Assembly: GCA_017347445.1 (NCBI GenBank)
Contig: AP021856.1
Span: forward strand, 434,001-498,000
Reading direction: 5' to 3'
Length of the DNA: 64,000 nt
DNA from: Candidatus Brocadia pituitae
GTDB taxonomy: Bacteria > Planctomycetota > Brocadiia > Brocadiales > Brocadiaceae
The position numbers and the translations under genes are program-made. How positions within the stretch are numbered: the stretch's first letter is position 1; each line of letters begins with the position of its first letter. Below, in pieces: positions 51,829-61,325 of this stretch. Below the pieces are notes generated by a model. The model had not been told where the DNA came from and ran no database searches. It saw only the letters and a list, made by a program, of their open reading frames with translations.

Positions 51829-52923
51829 ATGAGAAACAAAAATATGTTTGTTCTATCCCTGTTTGTTTTCATGCTCTTTGGTTCCAATAATCAGGCGAAT
51901 AGTGCAGATAAAACAACAGGTTTGCCGATGGCATATCTCATCTCCGATGTACCATATCACAAGCAAATTACCGCCCTTTCCTGCGGGCCAGCAGCCCTTG
52001 AAATCCTATACGATTTTTGGGGTGAGGATATTGATCAGAAGGCCATTGCGGATGTTGCCCGTTCCTCTACGGTCGGTACTTATACATGGGATATGGTGCG
52101 TGCTGGTTATTTTAGTCATCTGAGTTCAGCCCAGGGAAGGTTTTTTCCTAAAAATGTTCCTCGTACCGGCTATCCGGAAAGGCCATTGGGCTATGTCTCT
52201 TTCAGCCATTCTTCAGAGGCCTTTTGGTGGCCGATCCTTAAAGGACTTATTGCTCAGGATATTCCCGTTCTTTTGCTCATGAGGTATGCACCAGATGATG
52301 ACACCGGGCATTATCGGGTGATTGTGGGGTATGATGAAGAGAGGGGATTTGTTTACTTTGTAGATCCATGGGGCCGTGACTTAACAAGAGCAACAAACCC
52401 TGATGGCACGGTTACCTGGAGCATGGCTGACTTTAAAAACGCATGGAACTATACCGGATACGGAACTGATCACCCCTATTGGGGGGCAATAATGTTACCA
52501 TGGATAGTTACCACTCACATCAATGGAGAAACAACTGCAGGGTCCATACTCGAGGTGACTGCGGAAATTATCTATCCTTGCCCCCAACCGTTCGATTGCT
52601 CGTCCTATTTTGCCCTTAATACCAGCGCAGAGATTATCCTGCCTCCAGGGACAGATCTCTTAGGGGCACCTCTTAAAATCAATATTGGATATCTTCAGGC
52701 TGGTGGCACTGCTTCTGTTACATGGTATATAAAGCTCAATTCAGATGTGTCTGGTTCTTCAATTTCCGTAAAAACTACCGGCCACATATCTGGCATAGTA
52801 CCAGAAGTCGTGAGGAAGAATGAAAAAGATTCGAATGACAATAAGAATAAGAAAGAGAGGGATTTTTATCCCGCTTATAAGTATACTGATGAAGTCGGCG
52901 TGGAAAAGAGGATAGAACTGTAA
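51829..52923 (+). CDS. Secreted C39-like cysteine peptidase family protein
   Basis: The 364-aa protein starts at ATG 51829, five nt after GGAGGTGA. It has a signal peptide (MFVLSLFVFMLFGSNNQANS) and a peptidase C39-like domain (residues about 30-215) with Cys in ALSCGPAALEILYDFWG, His in DTGHYRVIVGYDEERG and Asp in VYFVDPWGRDL, a plausible catalytic triad. A beta-rich C-terminal domain (about 220-330) and a charged tail (KNEKDSNDNKNKKERD) follow. There is no transporter domain, so this is not a bacteriocin exporter. Its substrate is unknown. Confidence 0.8.
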   Translation: MRNKNMFVLSLFVFMLFGSNNQANSADKTTGLPMAYLISDVPYHKQITALSCGPAALEILYDFWGEDIDQKAIADVARSSTVGTYTWDMVRAGYFSHLSSAQGRFFPKNVPRTGYPERPLGYVSFSHSSEAFWWPILKGLIAQDIPVLLLMRYAPDDDTGHYRVIVGYDEERGFVYFVDPWGRDLTRATNPDGTVTWSMADFKNAWNYTGYGTDHPYWGAIMLPWIVTTHINGETTAGSILEVTAEIIYPCPQPFDCSSYFALNTSAEIILPPGTDLLGAPLKINIGYLQAGGTASVTWYIKLNSDVSGSSISVKTTGHISGIVPEVVRKNEKDSNDNKNKKERDFYPAYKYTDEVGVEKRIEL

Positions 52924-53322
52924 TTTGCCTGCATTGGTTCGGTTAACAAAAAGGGGACATTTTATTAAGCTTTTAGAAATGATAGCCACCTCCATAATCC
53001 ACCGGATAGAGACTATGCCATTCACGATAACGTATTATTAAGGATTGTTGATGGCAAGAGCAAAATGTCTGCCATATTGACACACAAATAGGAATTGTCT
53101 AAACGTGATTGCTGTCATAATGGCATGCCTCGTAGAATGAAGATCGGTTCACTATTTTTCATATTCGATACTAATGTGTCTATTTTGTTTAATTACAATA
53201 TGTTGCGTATCGTTCAGCGGTATATATTATTATAATGAAGGGATAGGCATTCGTTTTGCTAATGTTGACTCAAATATATTTTGCTTTAATTGATGATAAA
53301 AAATTTTGGAGGAGACATCGAT
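52924..53322. other. Intergenic region upstream of groEL
   Basis: This 399-bp gap holds no gene. No CIRCE (TTAGCACTC/GAGTGCTAA) heat-shock operator was found, and no groES lies upstream. TATAAT occurs at 53231-53236 without a well-spaced -35. A TTGACT at 53265-53270 has only a weak -10 after it. The heat-shock control element is therefore not identified. Confidence 0.5.
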
Positions 53323-54960
53323 ATGTCGGCAAAAAAGATTATATTTGATCATGATGCACTTGATACCGTTAAGCTTGGTGTTAAGCAACTGGCTGATGCC
53401 GTAAAGATTACCTTGGGGCCTCGGGGACGCAACGTTGTTATACAAAAAAGTTTTGGTTCACCTACCATAACAAAGGACGGAGTTACGGTTGCAAAGGAAA
53501 TTGAACTTTCAGACCATATGCAAAATATCGGTGCGCAAATGGTAAAATCTGTTGCTTCAAAAACCAGCGATGTGGCTGGTGATGGCACTACAACTGCGAC
53601 GGTGCTTGCAGAAGCCATATTTGTTGAAGGATTGAAAAATGTAACGGCCGGTGCAAATGCGATGGCGCTGAAACGTGGCGTCGATAAGGCTGTTGGTGCA
53701 ATAGTAAAGAAGCTGAAGGAGATGAGTATTCCGACAAAAGGACGAAAAGAGATTGAGCAGGTTGCTACCGTTGCCTCGAATTACGATACCGAAATTGGGA
53801 AAATTATTGCTGATGCTATGGAAAAGGTTGGAAAAGATGGTGTTATAACGGTGGAAGAGGGCAAAAGCTTGCAAACTGAAGCGAAATGGATTGAAGGTCT
53901 TCAATTTGACAAGGGGTATCTGTCGCCATATTTTGTTACGAACCCCAATACGATGCAATGCGTATTGGAAGACCCCTATATTTTAATCCACGAGAAGAAA
54001 ATTACGACGGCGAAGGTGTTGGTGCCGATATTAGAAAAGATTTCTCAAACAGGAAAACCTCTTTTGATTATCGCAGAAGAGATAGAAGGGGAGGCATTGA
54101 CTCTCCTGGTGGTAAATAAACTGCGTGGTGCTCTGAGATGCACGGCCGTAAAGGCGCCAGGATTTGGAGATAAGCGCAAGGCTATGCTGGAAGACATTGC
54201 AATACTTACCGGTGGCCAGGCAGTTTTTGAAGACCTTGGCATCAATATGGAATCCATCCAGCTGAAAGATCTTGGCCGGGCAAAGAAAGTTGAAATCGAT
54301 AAGGAAAATACGATTATCATTGAAGGGGCGGGAGAAGGCAAAAAGATAAAGGCGCGTATTGAACAGATCAAAAAGGAGATTTCGATAACGACCTCAGATT
54401 ATGACCGCGAAAAACTCCAGGAAAGGTTGGCAAAGATGGCTGGAGGTGTCGTGCAGATTAATGTGGGCGCAGCGACCGAAAGTGAGATGAAGGAAAAAAA
54501 GGCGCGCGTGGAAGATGCGCTTCACGCCACCCGCGCAGCTGTTGAAGAGGGCATTCTCCCAGGCGGAGGGGTAGCGCTTTTGCGGTGTCTTCCGGCTTTG
54601 GATGCCCTGAAACTATCCGGTGATGAGGCCGTTGGCGCTGATATCATCCGCAGGGCTTTGCGGGCGCCATTACGTCAAATCGCTTCCAACGCAGGGGTAA
54701 ATGCCGCGATTGTTGTGCATAAAGTTGAAACCGCCAAGGGCAATGAAGGATATGACGCCAGCGCTGACCGGTATTGTGATATGGTCAGTGAAGGAATTAT
54801 CGACCCGACAAAAGTGGTCAGAACGGCGCTGCAAAATGCCGCCAGTATCTCTACTTTGCTTCTGACAACGGATGCCATTGTGGGCAAAATACCGGAAAAG
54901 AAAAAGATGCCTCCCATGCCGCCAGGCGGTGGATACGGTGGATACGGAGACATGTATTAA
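53323..54960 (+). CDS. groEL: 60-kDa chaperonin GroEL
   Basis: This 545-aa chaperonin has the standard length. The start is the ATG at 53323 after TTGGAGGAG; the frame runs upstream to 53290 without support. Motifs are [18 protein letters not shown], the ATP/Mg site [17 protein letters not shown], and the late conserved [14 protein letters not shown]. The C-terminal tail is [17 protein letters not shown] rather than the usual GGM repeats. No groES is adjacent, which suggests an additional chaperonin copy or a distant groES. It is followed by a terminator, then hsp20 and lon, forming a protein-quality cluster. Confidence 0.97.
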   Translation: MSAKKIIFDHDALDTVKLGVKQLADAVKITLGPRGRNVVIQKSFGSPTITKDGVTVAKEIELSDHMQNIGAQMVKSVASKTSDVAGDGTTTATVLAEAIFVEGLKNVTAGANAMALKRGVDKAVGAIVKKLKEMSIPTKGRKEIEQVATVASNYDTEIGKIIADAMEKVGKDGVITVEEGKSLQTEAKWIEGLQFDKGYLSPYFVTNPNTMQCVLEDPYILIHEKKITTAKVLVPILEKISQTGKPLLIIAEEIEGEALTLLVVNKLRGALRCTAVKAPGFGDKRKAMLEDIAILTGGQAVFEDLGINMESIQLKDLGRAKKVEIDKENTIIIEGAGEGKKIKARIEQIKKEISITTSDYDREKLQERLAKMAGGVVQINVGAATESEMKEKKARVEDALHATRAAVEEGILPGGGVALLRCLPALDALKLSGDEAVGADIIRRALRAPLRQIASNAGVNAAIVVHKVETAKGNEGYDASADRYCDMVSEGIIDPTKVVRTALQNAASISTLLLTTDAIVGKIPEKKKMPPMPPGGGYGGYGDMY

Positions 54961-55021
54961 TAATAAGCAAACTGCATCACGAAGCACTTTTGTAAATTTT
55001 AGCAATTTCTGATATAGAAAA

Positions 55022-55049
55022 AAACCCCGCCATGCCGCGGGGTTTTTTG
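55022..55049 (+). terminator. Intrinsic terminator after groEL
   Basis: AACCCCGC and GCGGGGTT, separated by a short loop (CATGCC), are followed by TTTTTTG. It ends the groEL transcript and separates it from hsp20. Confidence 0.9.
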
Positions 55050-55173
55050 TTGGTGAATTTTCATTAACAGAAATTTACGGAAAACCGGTTGCCGTTAAAC
55101 ATCTTGCACTTGAAATTAAAAATTGATATATTGATTCGGTTTTTCAGGAAACGATGGAGGCAGGCAGATTTAG

Positions 55174-55626
55174 ATGTCAATACCTTCTAACAATAATTAC
55201 CAGACTCATGCTCGTGAGAGTAATCTGGAAAAGATTTTTTCAGAATTTTTTACCTTGAATAAAAATATCCCCATGCAGTCATCGACCCCATGGCAGCCTC
55301 CTACGGACGTCTATGAAACACCGGATGATATTGTCGTAAAGATGTCCATACCGGGTATGAAATCAGATGATATCCACGTCTCCTTTTTAGAAGACGTTCT
55401 TACAGTTCACGGATTGGTAAGTGATGCCACACCACACGAGAGGATCTGCTTTTATCAGGTTGAGATCCGTTACGGCTATTTTGAGCGGAAGATCATTATT
55501 CCCAAACCCGTTGATACGGAAAAAATGCAAGCTACCTATAAGGACGGGTTTCTCCAGGTTGTTTTGCCGAAGGCAAGGCATCTGTCATCCCAAAAGATTT
55601 CAGTAAAAATTAAATTTCACCAATAA
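55174..55626 (+). CDS. Small heat shock protein, Hsp20/alpha-crystallin family
   Basis: This 150-aa holdase has a variable N-terminal arm (to about residue 45) and an alpha-crystallin domain (PPTDVYETPDDIVVKMSIPGMKSDDIHVSF, then YGYFERKIIIPKPVDTEKMQATYKDGFLQVVLPKA). The usual C-terminal I-x-I anchor is replaced by KISVKIKF. The ribosome site GATGGAGG is upstream. It binds unfolding proteins without ATP, acting alongside GroEL and Lon encoded on either side. Confidence 0.93.
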   Translation: MSIPSNNNYQTHARESNLEKIFSEFFTLNKNIPMQSSTPWQPPTDVYETPDDIVVKMSIPGMKSDDIHVSFLEDVLTVHGLVSDATPHERICFYQVEIRYGYFERKIIIPKPVDTEKMQATYKDGFLQVVLPKARHLSSQKISVKIKFHQ

Positions 55627-55651
55627 ATGTTCTGAAAGGGTGTGAGATCCA

Positions 55652-58093
55652 ATGACAAATAACGAAGATAAAGACCCATCAGAAGCGAAAACTGTGTTGC
55701 CTCAAAAATCTGATACAGGAGAAGGCGGACGGTTCGACAAGCCCGGGGTACCAAAGGAGATGCCGCTCCTTCCCGTTAAAGATACCGTGGTTTTTCCCAA
55801 TATGGTGGCGGCCTTAAGCGTAGTTACAGAGAGGGACATTAAGCTTTTAAATCACGTTCTGGCAGAAAACCGTTTTCTGGCGCTGGTGGCGCAAAAGGAT
55901 AAAGATCTCAAGGTGGTACAGCAATCGGATTTGTATGATTATGCTACAGCAGCGGTTGTGCTTCAGATGCTGCGGATGCCGGATAATTCTGCCAAGATGT
56001 TGGTGCAAGGGATAAGCAGGATCAAGATTAATGAATATATCCAGACAGAACCCTATTTTAAGGTTAAGGTTACTGTCCTTGAAGATATCATTGAGAGTGA
56101 TATGGAAACTGAGGCCCTTGCCAGGAATGCGGCAGACCAGTTTGTTCGTATGATATCTATGGCCCCGTCCTTGCCTGAAGAACTGAAAATAGCAATTGTC
56201 AACATCGACAATCCAAGCCGTTTGGCTGATATGGTTGCATCTCACCTGAACATTAGTGTCGCAGAAAAGCAAAAAGTGCTTGAGGCGGTTAATGTGAAAA
56301 CCCGATTACAGAAGATAACGGCCTTTATTACCAGCGAAATGGAAGTTCTGGAAATGGCTACCAAGATTCAATCACAGGTAAAAAACGAGATGGAAAAGGG
56401 GCAGAAAGAATATTACCTGCGGCAGCAGCTGAAGGCCATTCAGGAAGAATTGGGTGAGGGAGATGAGCGTGCCGTTGAAATCAAAGAACTGACCAAAAAA
56501 ATTGAAGATGCGAAGATGCCGCCCGAAGCGAAAAAAGAGGCTGAGCGGGAATTAAACCGGCTTGCCAAGATGCCCTCCGCCTCTGCAGAATATACGGTTT
56601 CCAGAACGTATATTGACCTGCTGGTTGCCCTCCCATGGTCGGTTACCACAACGGATAATCTGGACATTCAGACCGTCAGGAAGGTATTGGACGAAGACCA
56701 TTATGACCTGGAAAAGGTCAAAGAGAGGATTTTGGAATATCTGGCGGTTCGAAAATTAAAACAGGACATGAAGGGACCCATTCTGTGTTTTGTGGGTCCA
56801 CCCGGTACGGGAAAGACTTCGTTGGGGATGTCGATTGCGCGCGCTATTGGAAGGAAGTTTGTCCGTTTATCACTTGGCGGAGTGCGTGATGAGGCTGAGA
56901 TCCGTGGTCATCGGCGCACTTACATCGGTGCATTGCCAGGTCGTATTATTCAGGGATTGCGAAAGGCAGGGTCCAATAATCCGGTGTTCATGCTTGATGA
57001 AATTGATAAACTTGGTGCTGATTTCCGGGGCGATCCTTCGGCGGCGCTCCTGGAGGTTTTGGACCCGGAACAGCACAATGCATTTTCAGACAATTATCTG
57101 GACGTTCCTTTTGACCTTTCAAAGGTAATGTTTATTACAACGGCAAATATTCTGGATCCTATCCCGCCTGCTCTCAAAGACCGGATGGAGGTACTGGAAC
57201 TTCCCGGGTACACGGCAGAGGAAAAGGTTTTCATTGCGAAACAGTTTACGATACCAAAACAATTAAAAGAGCATGGACTCACGAAGGAGCAGATTACCAT
57301 TGATGATGGTGCTATAAGGGCAATCATCAGTGATTATACGCGCGAGGCAGGCATTCGTAATCTCGAACGCGAGATCGCCCATATTTGCCGAAAGGCGGCC
57401 AAAGACATTGCCTCAGGCGAAAAAAAATCTGTGATGGTAACAGCCGATCAACTGCACAATTTGTTAGGGCCAATTAAATTTTTCTCGGAAGCCGCGGAAC
57501 GAACCTCTGAAGCCGGCGTGGCCACGGGTCTTGCCTGGACGCAGGCGGGCGGAGATATCCTCTTTATTGAGGCCACCTCCATGCCGGGTACAGGAAAACT
57601 CCTGTTGACGGGGCAGCTGGGTGATGTCATGAAGGAATCGGCCCAGGCAGCGATGAGTTATATTCGGGCCAAACTAACAAAACTGGGAATTACTTTCAAG
57701 GATTTTAATAAATATGATTTCCATATTCACATTCCTGCGGGCGCGATTCCCAAGGACGGGCCTTCTGCGGGCGTAACGATGGCAATGGCGTTGATATCAC
57801 TCTTGAAGGAAACACCGATTATTCCTAACGTAGCCATGACGGGGGAGATTACCTTGCGTGGCCGTATCCTGCCGGTAGGTGGCATCAAGGAGAAGGTGCT
57901 TGCGGCCAAACGGGCAGGGGTCACTACGGTTATCCTGCCAAAACGGAATGAAAAAGACCTGGTAGAAGTGCCTGAAAATGCCAAGAAAGAAATGAACTTC
58001 GTATTTGTAGAGAAGGTAGATGAGATGTTGCCCATTGTCTTTGGAATAAAAGAGCCGGCAGTGAAAAAGAAAAGGATTTTTAGTAAGGTTTAG
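55652..58093 (+). CDS. lon: ATP-dependent protease Lon
   Basis: This is an 813-aa LonA protease. The N-terminal substrate-binding domain (about 40-240; MPLLPVKDTVVFPNMVAALSV) is followed by a coiled region and the AAA+ module with Walker A FVGPPGTGKTSLG, Walker B PVFMLDEIDKLG and sensor FITTANILDPIP. The protease domain has the Ser-Lys dyad in PKDGPSAGVTMAMA and VGGIKEKVLAAKRAG. It starts 25 nt after hsp20, so they are probably co-transcribed. It degrades damaged and regulatory proteins in the cytoplasm. Confidence 0.97.
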   Translation: MTNNEDKDPSEAKTVLPQKSDTGEGGRFDKPGVPKEMPLLPVKDTVVFPNMVAALSVVTERDIKLLNHVLAENRFLALVAQKDKDLKVVQQSDLYDYATAAVVLQMLRMPDNSAKMLVQGISRIKINEYIQTEPYFKVKVTVLEDIIESDMETEALARNAADQFVRMISMAPSLPEELKIAIVNIDNPSRLADMVASHLNISVAEKQKVLEAVNVKTRLQKITAFITSEMEVLEMATKIQSQVKNEMEKGQKEYYLRQQLKAIQEELGEGDERAVEIKELTKKIEDAKMPPEAKKEAERELNRLAKMPSASAEYTVSRTYIDLLVALPWSVTTTDNLDIQTVRKVLDEDHYDLEKVKERILEYLAVRKLKQDMKGPILCFVGPPGTGKTSLGMSIARAIGRKFVRLSLGGVRDEAEIRGHRRTYIGALPGRIIQGLRKAGSNNPVFMLDEIDKLGADFRGDPSAALLEVLDPEQHNAFSDNYLDVPFDLSKVMFITTANILDPIPPALKDRMEVLELPGYTAEEKVFIAKQFTIPKQLKEHGLTKEQITIDDGAIRAIISDYTREAGIRNLEREIAHICRKAAKDIASGEKKSVMVTADQLHNLLGPIKFFSEAAERTSEAGVATGLAWTQAGGDILFIEATSMPGTGKLLLTGQLGDVMKESAQAAMSYIRAKLTKLGITFKDFNKYDFHIHIPAGAIPKDGPSAGVTMAMALISLLKETPIIPNVAMTGEITLRGRILPVGGIKEKVLAAKRAGVTTVILPKRNEKDLVEVPENAKKEMNFVFVEKVDEMLPIVFGIKEPAVKKKRIFSKV

Positions 58094-58154
58094 CTTAATA
58101 ATTCAGGCGACCAAGGCACAAAGCCACAAAGGAAAAACAATTGAGGTAGTTCAT

Positions 58155-58382
58155 ATGGAGATAACAATTAAAAAACAGGCAAAGGAAGCGATTGAAACTC
58201 TTTCTGATAAAAAGGCCCGTGTTGCCCTGGATTTCATCAATTATCTCAGGGAAAGGGAGGAATGGGAGGCGACAACCGAACTTCTTTCTGACGGAAAACT
58301 TTTGATGGATTACAAAGCGGCGCGGGAAGAAATTAAAAAAGGTACTACGGTAAAATGGAAAAATATCAAGAGAAATGTTTGA
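58155..58382 (+). CDS. Putative antitoxin of a RelE-type module
   Basis: This is a 75-aa helical protein (ARVALDFINYLREREEWEATTEL). Its C-terminal tail (LMDYKAAREEIKKGTTVKWKNIK) is typical of antitoxins that wrap around RelE/ParE toxins. Its stop overlaps the start of a short RelE-like frame (58375-58512), the normal antitoxin-toxin arrangement. Confidence 0.65.
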   Translation: MEITIKKQAKEAIETLSDKKARVALDFINYLREREEWEATTELLSDGKLLMDYKAAREEIKKGTTVKWKNIKRNV

Positions 58383-58512
58383 GATAGAATTTTCCAGAAA
58401 GGCTGAGAAATATTACTGTTCAGCAGATGACAAGACTGTGAGAATTCTCAACAGATGTCTTGAAATTATCGCAAAAGAACCTTTCGTTTCTTTTTGTGTG
58501 TCTCGTGGGTAA
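58375..58512 (+). pseudogene. Truncated RelE/ParE-type toxin
   Basis: This 45-codon frame starts MFEIEFSRKAEKYYCSADDK and continues ILNRCLEIIAKEPF. That matches the first half of RelE-type mRNA interferases (about 85 aa). It ends early at 58510-58512, lacking the C-terminal strand bearing catalytic residues. The module is probably a remnant, leaving an orphan antitoxin. Confidence 0.6.
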
Positions 58513-58569
58513 AGCGCTGTTGCAAAGGGCGGCTTATTTAATTTGGAATCAGATGTGGGAGATATAACC

Positions 58570-59619
58570 GTGTTAAAGGTCGGAATTATTGGTGCCACCG
58601 CTTATACTAGTCTCGAGCTCATAAAAATTCTCTTGCGTCACCCGGCGGTAAAGATCACTTATCTCGGTGTTCGCCGAACCGACCGTCCCAGGATATCAGA
58701 GATATTTCCCACCTTAAAAAATCTGCTCGATTTGAAATGTGAGACCATTGAGCAGAAAGAGGTTCCCGAAAATATCGACCTTGCATTTATTACCTTACCA
58801 CCAACCATTTCCATGCAATACGTCCCTCTTATTACCCAGAAGGGGGTCAAGGTGATCGATTTTAGCGCCGATTACCGTTTCCGTGACAAATCACTGTACG
58901 AAAGGTGGTATAAGACGCAGCATTCGGACAGTAAGGGAATAGAAACAGCCGTGTATGGCCTTCCGGAGCTTTTCAGGGAGGAAATCAAAAAGACCAATTT
59001 GGTAGGTAATCCGGGTTGTTATACCACGGCAACGATATTAGCCCTGGCCCCATTGCTTATGAAAGGGCTTGTCTTTTCTGACGATATTATTGTAGATGCA
59101 AAGTCAGGGGTATCGGGGCGCGGGCGTGAGCCCAGGGAAGATACCCACTATTGCGAATGTAATGAGAACATCGAGGCGTATAGCGTAGGAGGACATCGCC
59201 ATAGCCCGGAGATTGAACATATCCTGTCCATCAGGACAAGCCAAAAGGTATCCATCCAATTTGTCCCCCACCTCATCCCTATGAATCGTGGCATCCTGTG
59301 TACTATCTATGCCAAACCGAAATATGGAAAGAACACGGGTGCGAATGGCCATTTGCCCTTCAGTGACAATGAGGTACAAAAACTCTATAAAGATTTTTAC
59401 GGTACAGAACCTTTTGTTCGTTTAAAAGAAGGCCATGAGACGCTCAAGACAAAGGACGTAATCTACACAAACTTCTGTGATATCGCCACGAAAGTCACCG
59501 AAAACCGCATCGTCATCCTCTCTGCCATCGATAACCTCATCAAAGGAGCCTCTGGCCAGGCCGTACAGAATATGAATGTCATGTGTGGATTTGATGAGAA
59601 GATGGGATTGTTCTTCTAG
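58570..59619 (+). CDS. argC: N-acetyl-gamma-glutamyl-phosphate reductase ArgC
   Basis: The 349-aa enzyme reduces N-acetylglutamyl phosphate to the semialdehyde with NADPH in arginine synthesis. I choose GTG 58570, 8 nt after GGGAG; the frame runs upstream to a TTG at 58543 without support. The Rossmann start is LKVGIIGATAYTSLELIKILLRHP, the nucleophile Cys is in NLVGNPGCYTTATILALAPL, and the C-terminal His region is SVGGHRHSPEIEHIL. No other arg gene is adjacent. Its end is followed by the GEMM-like leader of the next locus. Confidence 0.95.
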   Translation: MLKVGIIGATAYTSLELIKILLRHPAVKITYLGVRRTDRPRISEIFPTLKNLLDLKCETIEQKEVPENIDLAFITLPPTISMQYVPLITQKGVKVIDFSADYRFRDKSLYERWYKTQHSDSKGIETAVYGLPELFREEIKKTNLVGNPGCYTTATILALAPLLMKGLVFSDDIIVDAKSGVSGRGREPREDTHYCECNENIEAYSVGGHRHSPEIEHILSIRTSQKVSIQFVPHLIPMNRGILCTIYAKPKYGKNTGANGHLPFSDNEVQKLYKDFYGTEPFVRLKEGHETLKTKDVIYTNFCDIATKVTENRIVILSAIDNLIKGASGQAVQNMNVMCGFDEKMGLFF

Positions 59620-59683
59620 AACTGTTGCAACAATGGATCGCATTGAGGACATCGAGAAACAAAGATTTTTAATTTGTTTTCGC

Positions 59684-59712
59684 TTGAGATACATTGTTAT
59701 ATATGTTAAAAT
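59684..59712 (+). promoter_or_regulatory. Sigma-70-type promoter ahead of second GEMM-like leader
   Basis: TTGAGA (59684-59689), a 17-nt spacer and TAAAAT (59707-59712) predict a start near 59719. This is about 30 nt before the GEMM-like element. Confidence 0.55.
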
Positions 59713-59747
59713 ATTTACGTTTTTGTTTTAAATATAGAAGAACATTA

Positions 59748-59851
59748 CGACAAAGGCAAACCCTGGGCGATCAGGGGACGCAAAGGAAAGGGTCTTTTAG
59801 CGGATGCGAGAATAAGACGCATGGGAATGCGTCTCTCTTCCTAAAAAAGAT
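59748..59851 (+). promoter_or_regulatory. GEMM / c-di-GMP-I riboswitch-like element
   Basis: GACAAAGGCAAACC, a small hairpin (CCTGGGCGATCAGG), GGACGCAAAGG and GGGTCTTTT follow the c-di-GMP-I order closely. A second stem (GAATAAGACGCAT with ATGCGTCTCTCTTC) matches the variable P2 arm. It then runs into GATAGCCTTACTGCCGAAG, comparable with the 3' part of the consensus. It is closer to consensus than the copy at 34597-34694. Confidence 0.6.
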
Positions 59852-59907
59852 AGCCTTACTGCCGAAGATGTTGTTACAAAATATCTTTGCAGTAAGGCTT
59901 TTTTTTC
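59852..59907 (+). terminator. Intrinsic terminator after second GEMM-like element
   Basis: GCCTTACTGC (59852-59861) pairs with GCAGTAAGGC (59889-59898), followed by eight T. Sequence and position mirror the terminator at 34695-34742. It lies about 90 nt before the NmrA-like remnant. Confidence 0.85.
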
Positions 59908-59994
59908 ATAGCCTGACATGCCAACAGCGTCTTGGCTTATGATCAACGAAAGGCAATAAAAGGGAGATACCAAAAAAAGGAAGGAGATGATGTT

Positions 59995-60487
59995 ATGGTA
60001 GATAAAAAAGGGAAAACAACCTTAGTTACTGGTGCACCAGACACTCGGGAAGGTACGGCAGTGCTAAATCTCTTGCGTAATGTATGGGCTATGCGAACCT
60101 TTGGCCGCACCCCATCTAAAGCTAAGGCACAGTTAATGACTGAGAAAAGGGGGCATGGAGTAAGGCAAGGTTGCCATAATTGTGCATCTGAAAATAAGGC
60201 ACTTCAGGAAATTGCACGGGCCATTCAAGTCAGAACTTTCAAGAATCACGGCCTTGCAAGGGAGACACGACATGGTAAAATTCTGGTAAATGCTGCAAAA
60301 ACAGCGCGGATTAAGCATTTTATCCGGAGATCTTTTGATGATGTTCAAGGTAACACTGCTATTCAGCACGTCAACCGCACGTGGGATACGGAACAATATA
60401 TGCGTTCATGGCTTGCCTGTAACCATTTGCCAGCAGTTCTTTTTCAATAACATTAACCCTGTCAGGGTTGACTCGCATTCGGCCTAA
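59995..60487 (+). pseudogene. NmrA-type NAD(P)-binding protein, decayed
   Basis: The ATG at 59995 follows GGAAGGAG. The reading frame to 60450 resembles the first half of NmrA-like Rossmann proteins: TTLVTGAPDTREGTAVLNLL, AMRTFGRTPSKAKAQL, GKILVNAAKTARIKHFIRRS and HVNRTWDTEQYMRSWLACNHLPA. Many conserved positions are eroded. The family continuation (QQFFFNNINP, compare RPVFFMEN) is in the next frame, up to 60487, and the last 130 or so residues are absent. It is therefore a frameshifted, truncated gene. The 200 bp after it hold only remnants. Confidence 0.6.
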
Positions 60488-60684
60488 GTATTTTCAGCGT
60501 AATAAAAAATCTATCAGAAGAAAATTCCAGCATTACAGGTTTTGTACCCAAAGTTAAGGAATCGAGCGCCTGACTGCCTAATGCCGGTTACGATAGAGCA
60601 TAATGAAATTTATAATAACAAGAGACATGAAGATGGCTGCGATATTGATCTTGTAGGATAATCAAAAGGAGGGAGGAAGACTCA

Positions 60685-61296
60685 ATGCAAGTGCTCATTG
60701 TTTACTACAGTACGTATGGCAACGTATACAAAATGGCAAAACTCGTGGCAGAGGGCGTTAAAGAGATCAAAGGGGCAGAACCATTAATTCGCAGGGTACC
60801 GGAATTGATTCCTTCGTCTGTTATTGATTCCCGCGAAGATATGAAGGCGGGCAGAGAGATGCAGAAAGACGTACCCCTGGTTACGAAGGAGGACTTCAAA
60901 GCGGCAGGAGCAATAGCTTTTGGCACGCCAACCAGGTTTGGAAATGTATCTGCTCAGCTGAAAAATCAGATTGACCAACTCACATCATTGTGGCTTGCAG
61001 GCGAACTTGAAGGCAAACCTGCCGGTGTCTTTGTGTCGACGGCAAGTCTTCACGGAGGGCAGGAGACGACGATACTTACCTTGATGGCCCCACTCTTGCA
61101 TCTTGGTATGATACTCGTAGGTGTACCTTACTCAGTTAAAGAGCTTTTCATAACCCAGGCAGGTGGATCACCTTATGGACCTGGCCATGTTGCAGGACAA
61201 GACAGCCAGCGGGAAATTGATCAACAAGAAGCGTCAATTTGCCGCGCCCTGGGACGTCGGCTTGCTGAGGTTGGACTCAGACTCCAAAAGAAGTAA
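60685..61296 (+). CDS. wrbA: NAD(P)H:quinone oxidoreductase WrbA (flavodoxin-like)
   Basis: This 203-aa flavodoxin-fold enzyme carries out two-electron reduction of quinones with FMN. The FMN phosphate loop is YYSTYGNVYKMAKLVAEGV. Other family motifs are AIAFGTPTRFGNVSAQLKNQIDQLTSLW, GVFVSTASLHGGQETT and the C-terminal helix. AAAGGAGGGAGG precedes the ATG. The next gene (CuA-type lipoprotein) begins within 30 nt, so both are probably in one transcript. Confidence 0.92.
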   Translation: MQVLIVYYSTYGNVYKMAKLVAEGVKEIKGAEPLIRRVPELIPSSVIDSREDMKAGREMQKDVPLVTKEDFKAAGAIAFGTPTRFGNVSAQLKNQIDQLTSLWLAGELEGKPAGVFVSTASLHGGQETTILTLMAPLLHLGMILVGVPYSVKELFITQAGGSPYGPGHVAGQDSQREIDQQEASICRALGRRLAEVGLRLQKK

Positions 61297-61325
61297 TGCA
61301 TTCAAAAGGGGTGAAATTACCGGTC

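Noticed and set aside
53221-53236. TATAAT box as the groEL promoter
   Set aside because: No -35 hexamer lies at 16-18 nt; the nearest TTGCGT is 23 nt away, so it was not called.
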